64,000 nt of DNA from an uncultured Erythrobacter sp. (GTDB taxonomy: Bacteria; Pseudomonadota; Alphaproteobacteria; Sphingomonadales; Sphingomonadaceae): the NCBI GenBank assembly GCA_947488155.1, contig CANKYK010000001.1, positions 1,444,439 through 1,508,438 of the forward strand, given 5' to 3'. A model generated the notes under the pieces. The model did no database searches, was not told where the DNA came from, and was given only the letters and a program-made list of their open reading frames with translations. The position numbers and the translations under genes were made by a program. Shown here one piece after another: positions 51,554 through 61,800 of the stretch (position 1 is the stretch's first letter; every line of letters begins with the position of its first letter).

Positions 51554-52903
51554 CTAGAATTCGGTGATTTCGACTTCCAATGTGCGGAAGCCATGGACAA
51601 AGTTTGCGCGCACCCGCTCAACATCGCCGGCGACATGCACGCGCATGCGCCGTTTGTGCATCTCTTCGAGCAAGACCTTCAATTGCAATTCGGCCAGCCG
51701 CGCCCCGACGCAGCGGTGAATACCGTAGCCAAAGGCGATGTGTCGCCGTGCATTATCGCGCGTGATGTCGAGCTTGTGCGGGTTCTCAAACACCGTCTCT
51801 TCACGGTTCGCGCCAAGATACCACAGGACGACCTTGTCGCCCTCTTTGATGGTCTGGCCAAACACCTCGGTGTCCTCGGTGCAGGTGCGGCGCATATGTG
51901 CCAGCGGCGTTTGGAAACGGATGCATTCTTGCACCGCATTGGGGATCAGTTCCGGCTGCTCTTCGAACAATTTGCGCTGATCAGGAAACTTGTCGAGGGA
52001 ATGGACGATCCCGCTCATCGTGTTGCGAGTGGTGTCATTTCCGCCCACGATCAGCAGCACCAGATTGCCCATAAATTCCTGCGGACTCATTTGGTTCATC
52101 GCATCGGAATGGATCATCATTGAGATCAGATCATCGCCGGGTTCTTCCTGCGTTTTTCTGACCCAGAGCTGCTGAAAATAGGCCGCCATTTCGTGCAGGA
52201 TGCCGCGCCTATATTCGTCCAACTCGCGGATTGAACCCAATTCTGTATCGCCTGACCAGTCCGACCAGAATGTCAGCAATCGGCGGTCTTCCCATGGGAA
52301 ATCGAACAATAGGGCGAGCATGCCAGTGGTCAGCTCGATTGAAACCTTGTCGACCCAATCAAACACTTCGCCCCGCGGCAGCGAATCCAGCAATTCGCCG
52401 GTCCGCGCGCGGATGTCGGTTTCCATCGCGGTCATCGCGCTGGGCGTGAATTTGGGCGCAACTGTGCGGCGCTGTCCGGTGTGTTTGGGTCGGTCCATGG
52501 CGATGAACATCGGCAATTCGAAGCGCTCTTCTTCTGGCTTCAATTCTTCATCTTCTGGCCGTTCCAGAATGGTGATGCCGCCATATTCCCAGCTAGAGGA
52601 AAACGCCTCTGGCAGAGCCTCAATGTGCTGGATCGCCTTGTGTCCGACGACCGCCCAATAGGGGCCGTAAGGGCTTTCCGGGATGTAATGCAGCGGGCCT
52701 GCATCCTGCATTTCCTTGAAGATCGGCTGCCAGCGATCTTCGTAATAGATGTCTGATCGGCTGACGTCCCATTTGTGCGAATGCTGCGGACGTTCTTCGG
52801 GATGCTTGGCAAAATGTTCCATCAACGCTTCATGCGCCGTGGGCGACGTGCGCCATTCAGGTGCGGAATTCTGATCGCTCGCGGGCGGCGCAATCGTTGC
52901 CAT
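51554..52903 (-). CDS. Cytochrome P450, CYP153-type
   Basis: 449 aa. Oxygen-activation helix 'LVLLIVGGNDTTRNTMSGIV', K-helix ExxR in 'VQECIRFQTPLAHMRR' and haem-binding Cys in 'HIAFGYGIHRCVGARLAEL'. 'SDAMNQMSPQEFMGNL' and 'LLFDFPWEDRRLLTFWSDW' match CYP153A enzymes, soluble alkane omega-hydroxylases common in hydrocarbon-using sphingomonads. They need a ferredoxin and ferredoxin reductase. A candidate reductase is 4.7 kb away (57584), but no ferredoxin is visible in the window. The 92-base gap upstream leaves it monocistronic. Confidence 0.9.
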   Translation of the reverse strand: MATIAPPASDQNSAPEWRTSPTAHEALMEHFAKHPEERPQHSHKWDVSRSDIYYEDRWQPIFKEMQDAGPLHYIPESPYGPYWAVVGHKAIQHIEALPEAFSSSWEYGGITILERPEDEELKPEEERFELPMFIAMDRPKHTGQRRTVAPKFTPSAMTAMETDIRARTGELLDSLPRGEVFDWVDKVSIELTTGMLALLFDFPWEDRRLLTFWSDWSGDTELGSIRELDEYRRGILHEMAAYFQQLWVRKTQEEPGDDLISMMIHSDAMNQMSPQEFMGNLVLLIVGGNDTTRNTMSGIVHSLDKFPDQRKLFEEQPELIPNAVQECIRFQTPLAHMRRTCTEDTEVFGQTIKEGDKVVLWYLGANREETVFENPHKLDITRDNARRHIAFGYGIHRCVGARLAELQLKVLLEEMHKRRMRVHVAGDVERVRANFVHGFRTLEVEITEF

Positions 52904-52995
52904 GTTTCTCTCCTATCCGGCGGCTTTGGCCGCTCTGGTGAGTCGCATGGTGCCTTAACTGACAGCAGTGTCAATAGTCAGTTGCGATAAGGAAC

Positions 52996-54285
52996 CTATT
53001 CAGCAGGTTCAGCCGCTTGCGGTTTGCGCTGCCAAAACCGGCGCCTTTTCACGCCGCCTGGTCCCGATTTCATCACTCGCTTGCGGAACAGGGTGGAGCC
53101 GCCCTTGATCAGGATGAATACGGCAAATGCCTGCCAAACCAGCGCGACTGCATGCGTCCATAGCGTTTCTTCCAACGCGGCTCTGGCCATCATCGCGAAG
53201 GGCGATGAAAGCGGGAAAACCACGGATGTCAGTTCCAACGGTGTGCCGGTCTGCCCGATATTCGCGGCCGATAGAAAGAACACCATGATTTGAAGCATGG
53301 TGACTGGCATCGACATGGTCTGGACCTCGCGCACACTGCTGGCCATGGCGCCAATGGTGAGGAACAGCGAGCCGAGCAGCAGATAGGCCATCGAGAAATA
53401 GATGATGCCGAGCGCGATGAACATTGGCCAGCCGATTGCCGGGCCGGGAAGCTCGCGGAAATTGGTCTGCGTCACGGTGACAATGGCGTCCTCGGCCACC
53501 GCCCAGAAAGCCCATCCGGTTGTGCCCCACACCGCAATTCCGACAAAGGAAACGCCCAGCATGGCGAACAATTTTCCCATAAACACTGCGTCCATCGGCA
53601 GGGCGGCGGCGAGGATTTCAATGATCTTATTGCCTTTTTCTTCGGCAAGGTTGGACAGCACCATGCCGCCCAGCAAAATGGTCAGCAGGAACAGGACCAT
53701 TTGCGCAGCCTGCGCGGTTCGCACCCGGCTATACCGGTCGGATGCTCCGCTGGAGACGACGATCTCGCTCGCCGCATCGGGATAGCGGCTGGGCGCAGAG
53801 GCGCTGGCTGTGGCCGCGAGCAGTTCAATCCGGCCTTTCCAGCGGTCGACCTGGCTTTGCGTGCCGACCAGCTTGGGTTCTTCGAGCGTGCCGGTCAGGA
53901 TCGCGACATAGCTGCGCCCACCGGTGTCGAGGAAGGCGCGGGCGTCGAACTCAGCGGAGCTTTCAGCTTCGGGCACGCGTTTGAGGACAGGCGAAGCGCC
54001 GCCCAATTGCGGGCGGAGCGTTTCGGCGGCGGCCTCCATCGCGGCGTTGTCTGCCGCGCTCATCGCGAGGCCAATCTCGACGCTGACGGCCTGCTGAGAT
54101 GTGGTTTTGCCGATGCTACCAGCCAGTCCGCCGATCAGCACTGGGAACAGCGGCCCGATCAGGAAGAACAGGAATGCGCGGCTGAACAGGACAGCGACGA
54201 AATCGCGCCGGGCCACAACCCATGCGGCCTGGAAATAGCTTAGCCGAGGTTTGGCGGCGATTGCTGCTTGATCGAAATTGCTCAT
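52996..54285 (-). CDS. ABC-2 type transporter permease (NatB-like)
   Basis: 429 aa with one N-terminal and about five C-terminal membrane segments around an extracytoplasmic domain (about residues 55-190). The membrane block 'AQAAQMVLFLLTILLGGMVL' to 'IYFSMAYLLLGSLFLTIGAM' is typical of NatB/YhaP-type permeases. It starts at ATG 54285, overlapping the ATPase stop by one base (TGATG). With the ATPase it forms an exporter, in relatives for sodium or small compounds; the substrate is unknown here. Confidence 0.88.
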   Translation of the reverse strand: MSNFDQAAIAAKPRLSYFQAAWVVARRDFVAVLFSRAFLFFLIGPLFPVLIGGLAGSIGKTTSQQAVSVEIGLAMSAADNAAMEAAAETLRPQLGGASPVLKRVPEAESSAEFDARAFLDTGGRSYVAILTGTLEEPKLVGTQSQVDRWKGRIELLAATASASAPSRYPDAASEIVVSSGASDRYSRVRTAQAAQMVLFLLTILLGGMVLSNLAEEKGNKIIEILAAALPMDAVFMGKLFAMLGVSFVGIAVWGTTGWAFWAVAEDAIVTVTQTNFRELPGPAIGWPMFIALGIIYFSMAYLLLGSLFLTIGAMASSVREVQTMSMPVTMLQIMVFFLSAANIGQTGTPLELTSVVFPLSSPFAMMARAALEETLWTHAVALVWQAFAVFILIKGGSTLFRKRVMKSGPGGVKRRRFWQRKPQAAEPAE

Positions 54286-55268
54286 CAGCTTTGCTCCCCG
54301 CCGGCGGCATCCACTTCGAGCTGCCGCGCAGCCGCCTCGCCCGCGATATGGACGAAGGCATCGTGCAAACCGGCGCGTTCAATCGAGAGCGAAAGAATGC
54401 CAGCTTCGCCTTCGATCAATGTCCGCAGCAAAGGTTCAATCCCGCTGTCGGGCAGAGAGAAGGTGAAGAAATCACCCGTGCGCCGTGTGTCGTCTGGCAG
54501 GGCAGCGGTCCAGCCGCCCTCGCGCGCGCGCGTTTCCAGCCGGACTTGCGCTGGGATACGGTCGCGAGCGGCCTCGACACTGCCAGCATAGGGCACTTCG
54601 CCCCCAGCTATGATCGCCACGCCTTCGCACAGGCGCTCTGCATGGTGGATCACATGGGTGGAGAAGATTACCGTTACACCGTCATCGGCCAGAGCACGGA
54701 TCATCCCTTCCAGCTTGCCTTGGTTGATCGCATCGAGCCCTGAAAACGGCTCATCCAGAACAACCAGACGCGGTTGATGCACTAGCGTGCCGAGCAATTG
54801 CACCGTCTGCGCCATGCCTTTCGATAGCTGACGAATTTGGCGTTCGGCGGCATGGCCCAGCCCGTGGCGTTCGAGCAATTCCAGCCCGCGCACGCGTCCT
54901 TCGGCCAGAGGAAGGCCGCGCAAGGCGCCCATGAATGCAATCGCTTCGATGGATTTCATCGCCGGGTACAGGCCGCGCTCTTCCGGCAAATAGCCGATCA
55001 GGCGGCCAATATCGTGCGGTTGGTCATATCCGAACACGCGGCGGACGCCTTCGTCTGGATCAATAATGCCCAGCAGCATGCGCAGCGTCGTGGTCTTGCC
55101 CGCGCCATTGGGGCCGAGCACACCATAGATCGCGCCTTCTGGCACTTCGAGGTCGACCCCGCCCACGGCCAATGTGCCGTCAAAGCGTTTGACGAGTCCG
55201 CGCGCTTCGATCGCGAGAGGTTTCTGCTCATTGCTCAAGATTGATTGATCGCTTACCGCCATATCCAT
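54285..55268 (-). CDS. ABC transporter ATP-binding protein (NatA-like)
   Basis: About 327 aa. Walker A 'VLGPNGAGKTTTLRML', signature 'LSKGMAQTVQLLGTLVH' and Walker B 'PRLVVLDEPFSGLDAIN', with an H-loop 'IFSTHVIHHAERL'. The final 90 residues form a C-terminal extension seen in ABC-2 exporter ATPases. The start is uncertain: GTG 55277, ATG 55268 and ATG 55262 are all in frame; I use 55268. It pairs with the following permease. Confidence 0.92.
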   Translation of the reverse strand: MDMAVSDQSILSNEQKPLAIEARGLVKRFDGTLAVGGVDLEVPEGAIYGVLGPNGAGKTTTLRMLLGIIDPDEGVRRVFGYDQPHDIGRLIGYLPEERGLYPAMKSIEAIAFMGALRGLPLAEGRVRGLELLERHGLGHAAERQIRQLSKGMAQTVQLLGTLVHQPRLVVLDEPFSGLDAINQGKLEGMIRALADDGVTVIFSTHVIHHAERLCEGVAIIAGGEVPYAGSVEAARDRIPAQVRLETRAREGGWTAALPDDTRRTGDFFTFSLPDSGIEPLLRTLIEGEAGILSLSIERAGLHDAFVHIAGEAAARQLEVDAAGGEQS

Positions 55269-55314
55269 GGCCAGCACCGTTAGTGGGTCGGCCTAAACGG
55301 GAGTAACCCTAAGC

Positions 55315-56373
55315 GTGGTTAACGCAGGCGCAACACTTGATCTTGGCAAACGCCTTGAAAACAAAGCGCGCGAGCTTGGCTTTGCTGCCTTTGGAGTGAC
55401 GAGTGCGGCAGAAGATCCGGTGCGCGCAGAGCGGCTGGAGCAATGGCTGGGCGAGGGGCATCACGGCTCTATGGAGTGGATGGATACTCGCCAGCATCAC
55501 CGCCGCTCGCCGCAGGGGCTATGGCCAGAGGCGCAGCGGGTGATTGCGCTTGGCATGAGCTATGCGCCGTCTCATGATCCCTTAGCTTTGGAGGCGTATG
55601 GAGAGCGGGCGCGCATCTCTGTTTATGCGCAGGGCAAGGATTATCACGATCTGGTCAAAAAACGCCTTAAAGCGTTGGCGCGCTGGCTGGTGGCGGAGGC
55701 GCCGGAGGCCGAAGTCAAAGTCTTCGTCGACACAGCGCCGGTAATGGAAAAGCCGCTGGGCGAAGCGGCCGGGATCGGGTGGCAAGGCAAGCACAGCAAT
55801 CTGGTCAGTCCGCAGCATGGTAGCTGGCTGTTCCTTGGGGCGATCTACACCACGCTGGGCTTGCCCTTAACCGAGCCACAGCGGGACCAATGTGGATCGT
55901 GCCGCGCGTGCCTCGATGCCTGCCCAACCGACGCCTTTCCAAGTCCCTATCGGCTCGATGCGCGGCGCTGCATTTCCTACCTAACGATTGAGCACAAGGG
56001 CCCCATTGCGGAGGAGTTTCGCGGCGCGCTGGGCAACAGGATCTATGGCTGCGACGATTGCCTGGCGGTGTGTCCATGGAACAAATTTGCGCAGGCCGCT
56101 CATGCTGCACGCGAATTTCTGCCGCGCGCTGAACTCGCCGCGCCGCGTCTGGCTGAATTGCTAGCGCTAGATGACGCTGGTTTCCGCAGCCTATTTTCCG
56201 GTTCCCCGATCAAGCGGATTGGCCGCAATCGGTTTGTGCGCAATTGCCTTTATGCCGCAGGAAATAGCGGTGATGCCGAACTGATTGCACCCGTGGAGGC
56301 CTTACTAGGCGATGCCGATCCCGTAGTTGCGGACGCCGCGCGCTGGGCTTTGAAGCAGCTTCCCACTGGCTAA
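55315..56373 (+). CDS. queG: Epoxyqueuosine reductase
   Basis: 352 aa from GTG 55315. The cobalamin-dependent enzyme catalyses the last step of queuosine tRNA modification. Two 4Fe-4S motifs are present: '[16 protein letters not shown]' and '[15 protein letters not shown]', with '[13 protein letters not shown]' between them. N-terminal '[20 protein letters not shown]' and '[16 protein letters not shown]' match the family, and the C-terminal HEAT-like tail '[20 protein letters not shown]' is usual. It diverges from the ABC exporter. Confidence 0.97.
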   Translation: MVNAGATLDLGKRLENKARELGFAAFGVTSAAEDPVRAERLEQWLGEGHHGSMEWMDTRQHHRRSPQGLWPEAQRVIALGMSYAPSHDPLALEAYGERARISVYAQGKDYHDLVKKRLKALARWLVAEAPEAEVKVFVDTAPVMEKPLGEAAGIGWQGKHSNLVSPQHGSWLFLGAIYTTLGLPLTEPQRDQCGSCRACLDACPTDAFPSPYRLDARRCISYLTIEHKGPIAEEFRGALGNRIYGCDDCLAVCPWNKFAQAAHAAREFLPRAELAAPRLAELLALDDAGFRSLFSGSPIKRIGRNRFVRNCLYAAGNSGDAELIAPVEALLGDADPVVADAARWALKQLPTG

Positions 56374-56383
56374 GGCCAAGACC

Positions 56384-57538
56384 CTAACTATCGAAGCCGT
56401 CCGAAATGTCGCCCAGATTGGGCGCTGGTCGCGGCTCTGTGGGGCTCCATTCGGAGAACCGGGTCGGTTCGCGCAGGTTCAGCACCGTGCCCTCGGTCGG
56501 ATGCTCGCTGCGTTCGAAAAAGCCAACAGCGTCCAAATGTGGGTCTGCGGTCATATCCTGCATATCGCGCACTGGCATGGCGGGCATTTGCGCCGCGCGC
56601 ATTATCGCTAGCACTTCGTTGGTAGTTTTTTGCGCGCTCAGCTCGCCAATGCGGCGATAAAGATCACTGCTGCCTTCGACGATCCCTTTGACGCTTTGGA
56701 ACCGCGCCTCCTTCGCAAATTCCTCATCGCCGAGCAGTGCCACAACCTTCAGAAAATGGTCGATTTGATAGGGGACGATGGAGATATAGCCGTCGCTGGT
56801 CGGGAAAGGCTGGCGGTCTGGATCAATTTGACGGGCATAGCAGGCTGGGCCGACTGGCGGATCGAATGTCAGTCCGCCCAAATGCTCTTTCAGCATAAAG
56901 TTCGAAAACGCCTCAAACATCGGCACCTCGAGGAATTGTCCCTTCCCCGTGCGCAGCTTGTGGATCATCGCCGCCATTGAAGCATAGGCGGCGTGTAATC
57001 CGGCGACTTTGTCTGCAATCAGCGAAGGCAGATAGCGCGGCTTTTCATTGCCATCGACGCGGGGCAGCAGGGTGGCCGCGCCGCTCGCCGCCTGAATCAC
57101 ATCGTCATAGGCATGCAATCCGCCATATGGGCCATCGGAGCCAAAGCCGACACAATGAACGTAAATGATATCGGGGTTGAGCGTCTTGACCGTCTCATAT
57201 CCGAACCCCAACCGTTCGATCGCCTCTGCGCGGATATTGTGGATCAGCATATCTGCTTCTGCCACCAGTTCGCGCAATTGCGCTTTCGCCTCGTCGTCCT
57301 TCAGGTCGAGCGGCAGCGATTTCTTGCCGCGATTGAGAGCGAGAAAGCTCGGCGCCATCCCGGCCGTCTTTGCGGGCCTAGCGGAATGTCTCAACGCATC
57401 GCCGCCCGGTGCCTCGACCTTGATTACGTCAGCACCAAGGTCAGCAAGAATTTGCGTGCAATAGGGGCCAAACACAACCGTAGTTAGGTCCAGTACCTTC
57501 AGCCCCTGAAGCATGGAGCCGCCATCCTCTGTTTGCAT
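56384..57538 (-). CDS. CaiB/BaiF-type (family III) CoA-transferase
   Basis: 384 aa. The N-terminal 'LQGLKVLDLTTVVFGPYCTQILADLGADVIKVE' and 'NRGKKSLPLDLKDDEAKAQL' are typical. The candidate catalytic Asp is in 'GLHAYDDVIQAASGAATLL'. These enzymes transfer CoA between carboxylic acids. Start ATG 57538 is weakly supported; ATG 57514 (MLQGLKVL) is an alternative. It converges with queG and is transcribed in the same direction as the ferredoxin-reductase-like gene upstream of it, 45 bases away. Confidence 0.9.
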   Translation of the reverse strand: MQTEDGGSMLQGLKVLDLTTVVFGPYCTQILADLGADVIKVEAPGGDALRHSARPAKTAGMAPSFLALNRGKKSLPLDLKDDEAKAQLRELVAEADMLIHNIRAEAIERLGFGYETVKTLNPDIIYVHCVGFGSDGPYGGLHAYDDVIQAASGAATLLPRVDGNEKPRYLPSLIADKVAGLHAAYASMAAMIHKLRTGKGQFLEVPMFEAFSNFMLKEHLGGLTFDPPVGPACYARQIDPDRQPFPTSDGYISIVPYQIDHFLKVVALLGDEEFAKEARFQSVKGIVEGSSDLYRRIGELSAQKTTNEVLAIMRAAQMPAMPVRDMQDMTADPHLDAVGFFERSEHPTEGTVLNLREPTRFSEWSPTEPRPAPNLGDISDGFDS

Positions 57539-57583
57539 GAAAATGTCTCTTTCGGATTGTCGTGTAGAACCGTCACTAACGGT

Positions 57584-58813
57584 TTAGCGGAGCTCTTTTA
57601 GCTGCACTTCGGGATCAGCGAGCAGGGCCTTATCGACTTCCTTGACCTCGCTTTCGAGCAATTTTCGCCCTTGAACATAGTCTTTCATTGCGTTGACGCA
57701 GTCGAAGGCTATCGGCCGCCCCTCTTTCAAATAGACGATCGAGAATTTGCGTGCAGCTGGATCGCCGCGCAGGATCGTCTCGTCGTAACCCAGGCTGAGG
57801 CCTGCGGTTTGCAGCTTAAGGTCATATTGGTTCGACCAGAACCATGGCAGGGCGTGATAGGGTTGCTTATCACCCATAATCGCGCGCGCTGCTGTGTTCG
57901 CCATATCATGCGCGTTTTGCACCGATTCCAGACGGATCACTGCGCTGTCGGCAAAATCATTGGCATGAGCAGCGCAATCGCCGATCGCATAAATGTCGTC
58001 CAGGGTTGTGCGGCAATAGATATCGACGTCAACGCCGCTCGATCCAGCAGCACCCGCCGCGATCAGAGGCGCTACAGAGGGGATAATGCCAATCCCTGCG
58101 ACAACCATGTCGCACTCGAGCATTTCGCCGCTTTCCAGCAATACGCCGCTGGTCTGGCCGTCTGTTTCGGATATTTCCTGAACGTTTGTGCCAAGCCGAA
58201 TGTCGACGCCATGACTGCGGTGCTCCGCCGTGTAGAAATCCGACAATTCCTCGCCAGCAACGCGGGCCAGCAGGCGCGCCTGAGCCTCTACCAAGGTAAC
58301 CTCGACGCCCAGCTTGCGCAGCACAGCGGCTGCCTCCAGCCCGATATAGCCGCCGCCGATCACAACTGCGCGCTTCGCACCGCCGTCTATCGCAGCCATC
58401 ATCGCATCGGCATCGCGCTTGTCACGGACGTAGAAGACACCGTTCAAATTGGCGCCTGGGCAAGGGAGCCTGCGCGGATCGCCGCCGCCTGCCCAGATCA
58501 GCTTGCGATAGCCAATCCGGTTGCCATCCATCAGTGCGACTTCATGCGCCATCCAGTCAATTTCGGTCACCCCTTGGCCCAGACGCAGGGTGATATCCTT
58601 GTCTGCCCAGAACTTCTCGGGCCGGATTAAAATCCGCTCAAACGGCTTGTCCCCGGCGAGGTATTCCTTCGACAAAGGCGGGCGTTCGTATGGCGGCGCG
58701 GCGTCACGCCCAACCAGCACAATCGAACCCTCATGCCCCTGTTGGCGCAAGGCAATGGCCGCTTGCGCGCCGCCATGCCCGGTGCCCACGATTACGATAT
58801 CGGCGCTATCCAT
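57584..58813 (-). CDS. FAD-dependent ferredoxin/rhodocoxin-type reductase
   Basis: 409 aa with two Rossmann folds: FAD '[20 protein letters not shown]' at the N-terminus and NAD '[21 protein letters not shown]' in the middle, plus '[20 protein letters not shown]' and '[16 protein letters not shown]'. This is the putidaredoxin reductase/BphA4-like group that passes electrons from NADH to a ferredoxin and on to a P450 or dioxygenase. It may serve the CYP153-type enzyme 4.7 kb away, but other partners are equally possible. Possibly co-transcribed with the CoA-transferase downstream. Confidence 0.9.
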   Translation of the reverse strand: MDSADIVIVGTGHGGAQAAIALRQQGHEGSIVLVGRDAAPPYERPPLSKEYLAGDKPFERILIRPEKFWADKDITLRLGQGVTEIDWMAHEVALMDGNRIGYRKLIWAGGGDPRRLPCPGANLNGVFYVRDKRDADAMMAAIDGGAKRAVVIGGGYIGLEAAAVLRKLGVEVTLVEAQARLLARVAGEELSDFYTAEHRSHGVDIRLGTNVQEISETDGQTSGVLLESGEMLECDMVVAGIGIIPSVAPLIAAGAAGSSGVDVDIYCRTTLDDIYAIGDCAAHANDFADSAVIRLESVQNAHDMANTAARAIMGDKQPYHALPWFWSNQYDLKLQTAGLSLGYDETILRGDPAARKFSIVYLKEGRPIAFDCVNAMKDYVQGRKLLESEVKEVDKALLADPEVQLKELR

Positions 58814-58883
58814 GGCGCGAACGCTTGCCCCAAAATTGGCTTAGGTCAAGCGTATTGCGCGCATTGGACCGGGCGATGATGAC

Positions 58884-61800
58884 CTAAGGGTCTAGCAGAT
58901 TGCGCGCCTGGCTGGCGATTTGTGCAAGCACAGCAGGGGCCACCGGCGTGTGCGCTTTTGCCCGGCCAACCATTGCTTTGAACTGGCGGATCGCGGGCGC
59001 ATTATCGCTCGCCCACTGCTCCACCGCATAGGCCGGATCAGCCTTGCCTTTCTTGCGCCGAACCAGCTGGCGCAGGAAATCGAACCGCATCTGCTGATAA
59101 TCGCGCGCTAGCCCAGCGACCAACAAGCGTTCCCAAACATCCGATGGTTCCATCAGCGCAGCGGTTGCCTGGGCCCAGTCGAGACCCAGACGCACGCCCA
59201 TATCGGTGAAGGCATCGGCGAGCTGCAGCGCCGCGACATCGGCGTCGCGCGCCAGCTTCGCCAGACCAATTGCGCCGTCCATTTCGAACAGATGCACGAC
59301 CTTCTTGGCGAGTGCCTCAGACGTTCCCGCGTCGACCAGCTCGCTGCGCATTTTGTTTGCCTGTTGGCGCGATTCGCCGGCCAGCATAGCGTCCGTGGCA
59401 TCGTGCAATTCTTCGATCCCGCCGCGCAGTTCCTCGACCAATTCAGCGGGCGGTCGCTTAGCTGCACCAGCGCGCAACAAGTCCGCCATATGGCCCCTTA
59501 AGGCGATGCCGACCCGCTCGAACAGCATGATTCGCGTGGTTTCGCTCATCTTGGCCTTGTCGAGCTCTTCCCAGATCGCCCGCGTCCCAAACAATTGGTC
59601 GGCAGCGACAAAAGCATTGGTCACCGCGGCCAGCGAGGCGCCTTCCTCCTCGGCCAGTTCGAATGCGGGCAATATGCCCATGCGGTTGATGATGCGGTTG
59701 GCGAGTTCTGTTGCTACCAGCTCGCGCCGCAAGCGGTGCTGCCTGATTTGCTTCGCATAACCCTTTTGCATCGGCTCTGGGAACAGCGCGATCAGCGCAT
59801 CCTCCATCGCCTTATCGGCGGATAGCGGGCTTTCTTCGATCGCATCCTGCAATGCGAGTTTGGCCGATGACAGCAGCACCGCAAGCTCTGGCCGGGTCAT
59901 TCCATGGCCCTCGCCCGCGCGCCGGATCAATGCCTCGCTAGATGCCAGTCCCTCTGTCCGGCGATCAAGATCGGCCATGTCTTCGAGTGTTTCGATAAGG
60001 CGCGTGTAAGACGCGGTCGCTTCGCAGCCGCCAGCCTCCGCAATCGACAGCGCGAGCGCTTGCAGGCGGTTATCCTCCAATACAATTGCCGCGACTTCGT
60101 CTGTCATTGATTCCAGCACGGAGACGCGCTTCTTCTCGGTCAGCTTGCCATCGCGTTTGGCAGCAGCGAGCGCGATCTTGATATTCACCTCGTTATCGGA
60201 GCAATCAACACCGGCCGAATTGTCGATGAAATCGGTGTTCACCCGCCCGCCATTTAGCGAGAATGCGATCCGGCCTGCCTGCGTCACGCCAAGGTTTGCG
60301 CCCTCACCGATGACTTTCGCGCGCACTTCGATGGCGGTTACGCGCAACGCATCATTGGCGGGATCGCCAACCGCTGCATCGCCTTCACTTTCGGCTTTGA
60401 TGTACGTCCCAATTCCGCCGAACCAGATCAGATCAAGCTCCGCCTTGAGGATCGCCGTCACCAGATCATCGGGCGCAATCTCAACCTCTTCAAGCCCAAG
60501 CATTTCGCGTGCTTTCTTGGGCAGCTTGATGCTCTTTTGATCGCGCGAGAACACACCGCCGCCGCTGGAGATCAATTTCGAATTGTAATCCTCCCAGCTG
60601 GAGCGCGGCAGATTGAACAGACGATTGCGTTCTTTCCAGCTTTGCGCCGGGTCGGGATCGGGATCGATAAAGATGTGCCGGTGGTCAAAGGCCGCAACCA
60701 ACTTAATCGCCTTCGACAGCAGCATGCCATTGCCGAACACATCGCCCGACATATCGCCGCAGCCCGCCACGCGCACGCTGTCGCTTTGCACATCGATCCC
60801 CATTTCGAGGAAGTGCCGCTGAACAGAGACCCACGCGCCGCGCGCGGTGATGCCCATGGCCTTGTGATCATAACCGTTTGAGCCGCCGCTGGCGAAGGCG
60901 TCATCAAGCCAGAAATCGCGGCTTTCTGCGATGCCATTGGCAACGTCGGAGAAACGCGCGGTGCCTTTGTCCGCGGCGACCACGAAATAAGGGTCTTCGC
61001 CGTCATGCACCACCACGCCTTCTGGGTGGACGACCTTGTCCTTCACAATGTTGTCCGTAATCGACAACAGGGTGCAGATGAAAATCTCATAGCTTGTCTG
61101 GCCCTCTGCGGCCCAGGCATCGCGATCCTTCGCTGGTGATGGCAATTGCTTTGGATAAAAGCCGCCCTTCGCTCCGGTCGGAACGATCACTGCATTTTTA
61201 ACCCGCTGCGCTTTCATGAGGCCCAGGATCTCGGTGCGGAAGTCATCGCGCCTGTCCGACCATCTGAGGCCGCCACGCGCAATCACGCCAGCCCGCAGGT
61301 GGATGCCCTCCACCCGCCGGGAATAGACGAAAATCTCGCGCCATGGCACGGGTTTTGGCAGACCGGGCACCTGCGCAGAATCGAACTTAAATGCCAGCGC
61401 TTCCACCGCGGCATCGGCAAACGCATTGGTGCGCAGGATCGCACTAATAACTGCATTGTAGAGCCGCAGCAGCCGGTCATCATTGATCGCGGACACCTTG
61501 GCCAGCCCGCGTGAAAAGTCGGACTGCGCTTTCTTTTCTGCCTCTTCGCGGTTGCCCTTAAATTTGGGGTCATGACGCGCGGCAAATAGCGCGATCATCG
61601 CCTTGGTTACCGGCACGGCGGCGGCCAGCGCGTCGACCACGGTGTAGATTGTAAAGCCCATGCCGGTCTGGCGCAGATAGCGGTAGAAGGCGCGTAGCCA
61701 ATTGGCCTCCTGCGCGCTTAGACCCGCTCCGATCACCAGCCGATTGAACGGGTCATCCTCCGCATTGCCATTCAGCACGGCGGCGATTGCTTGCTCGATA

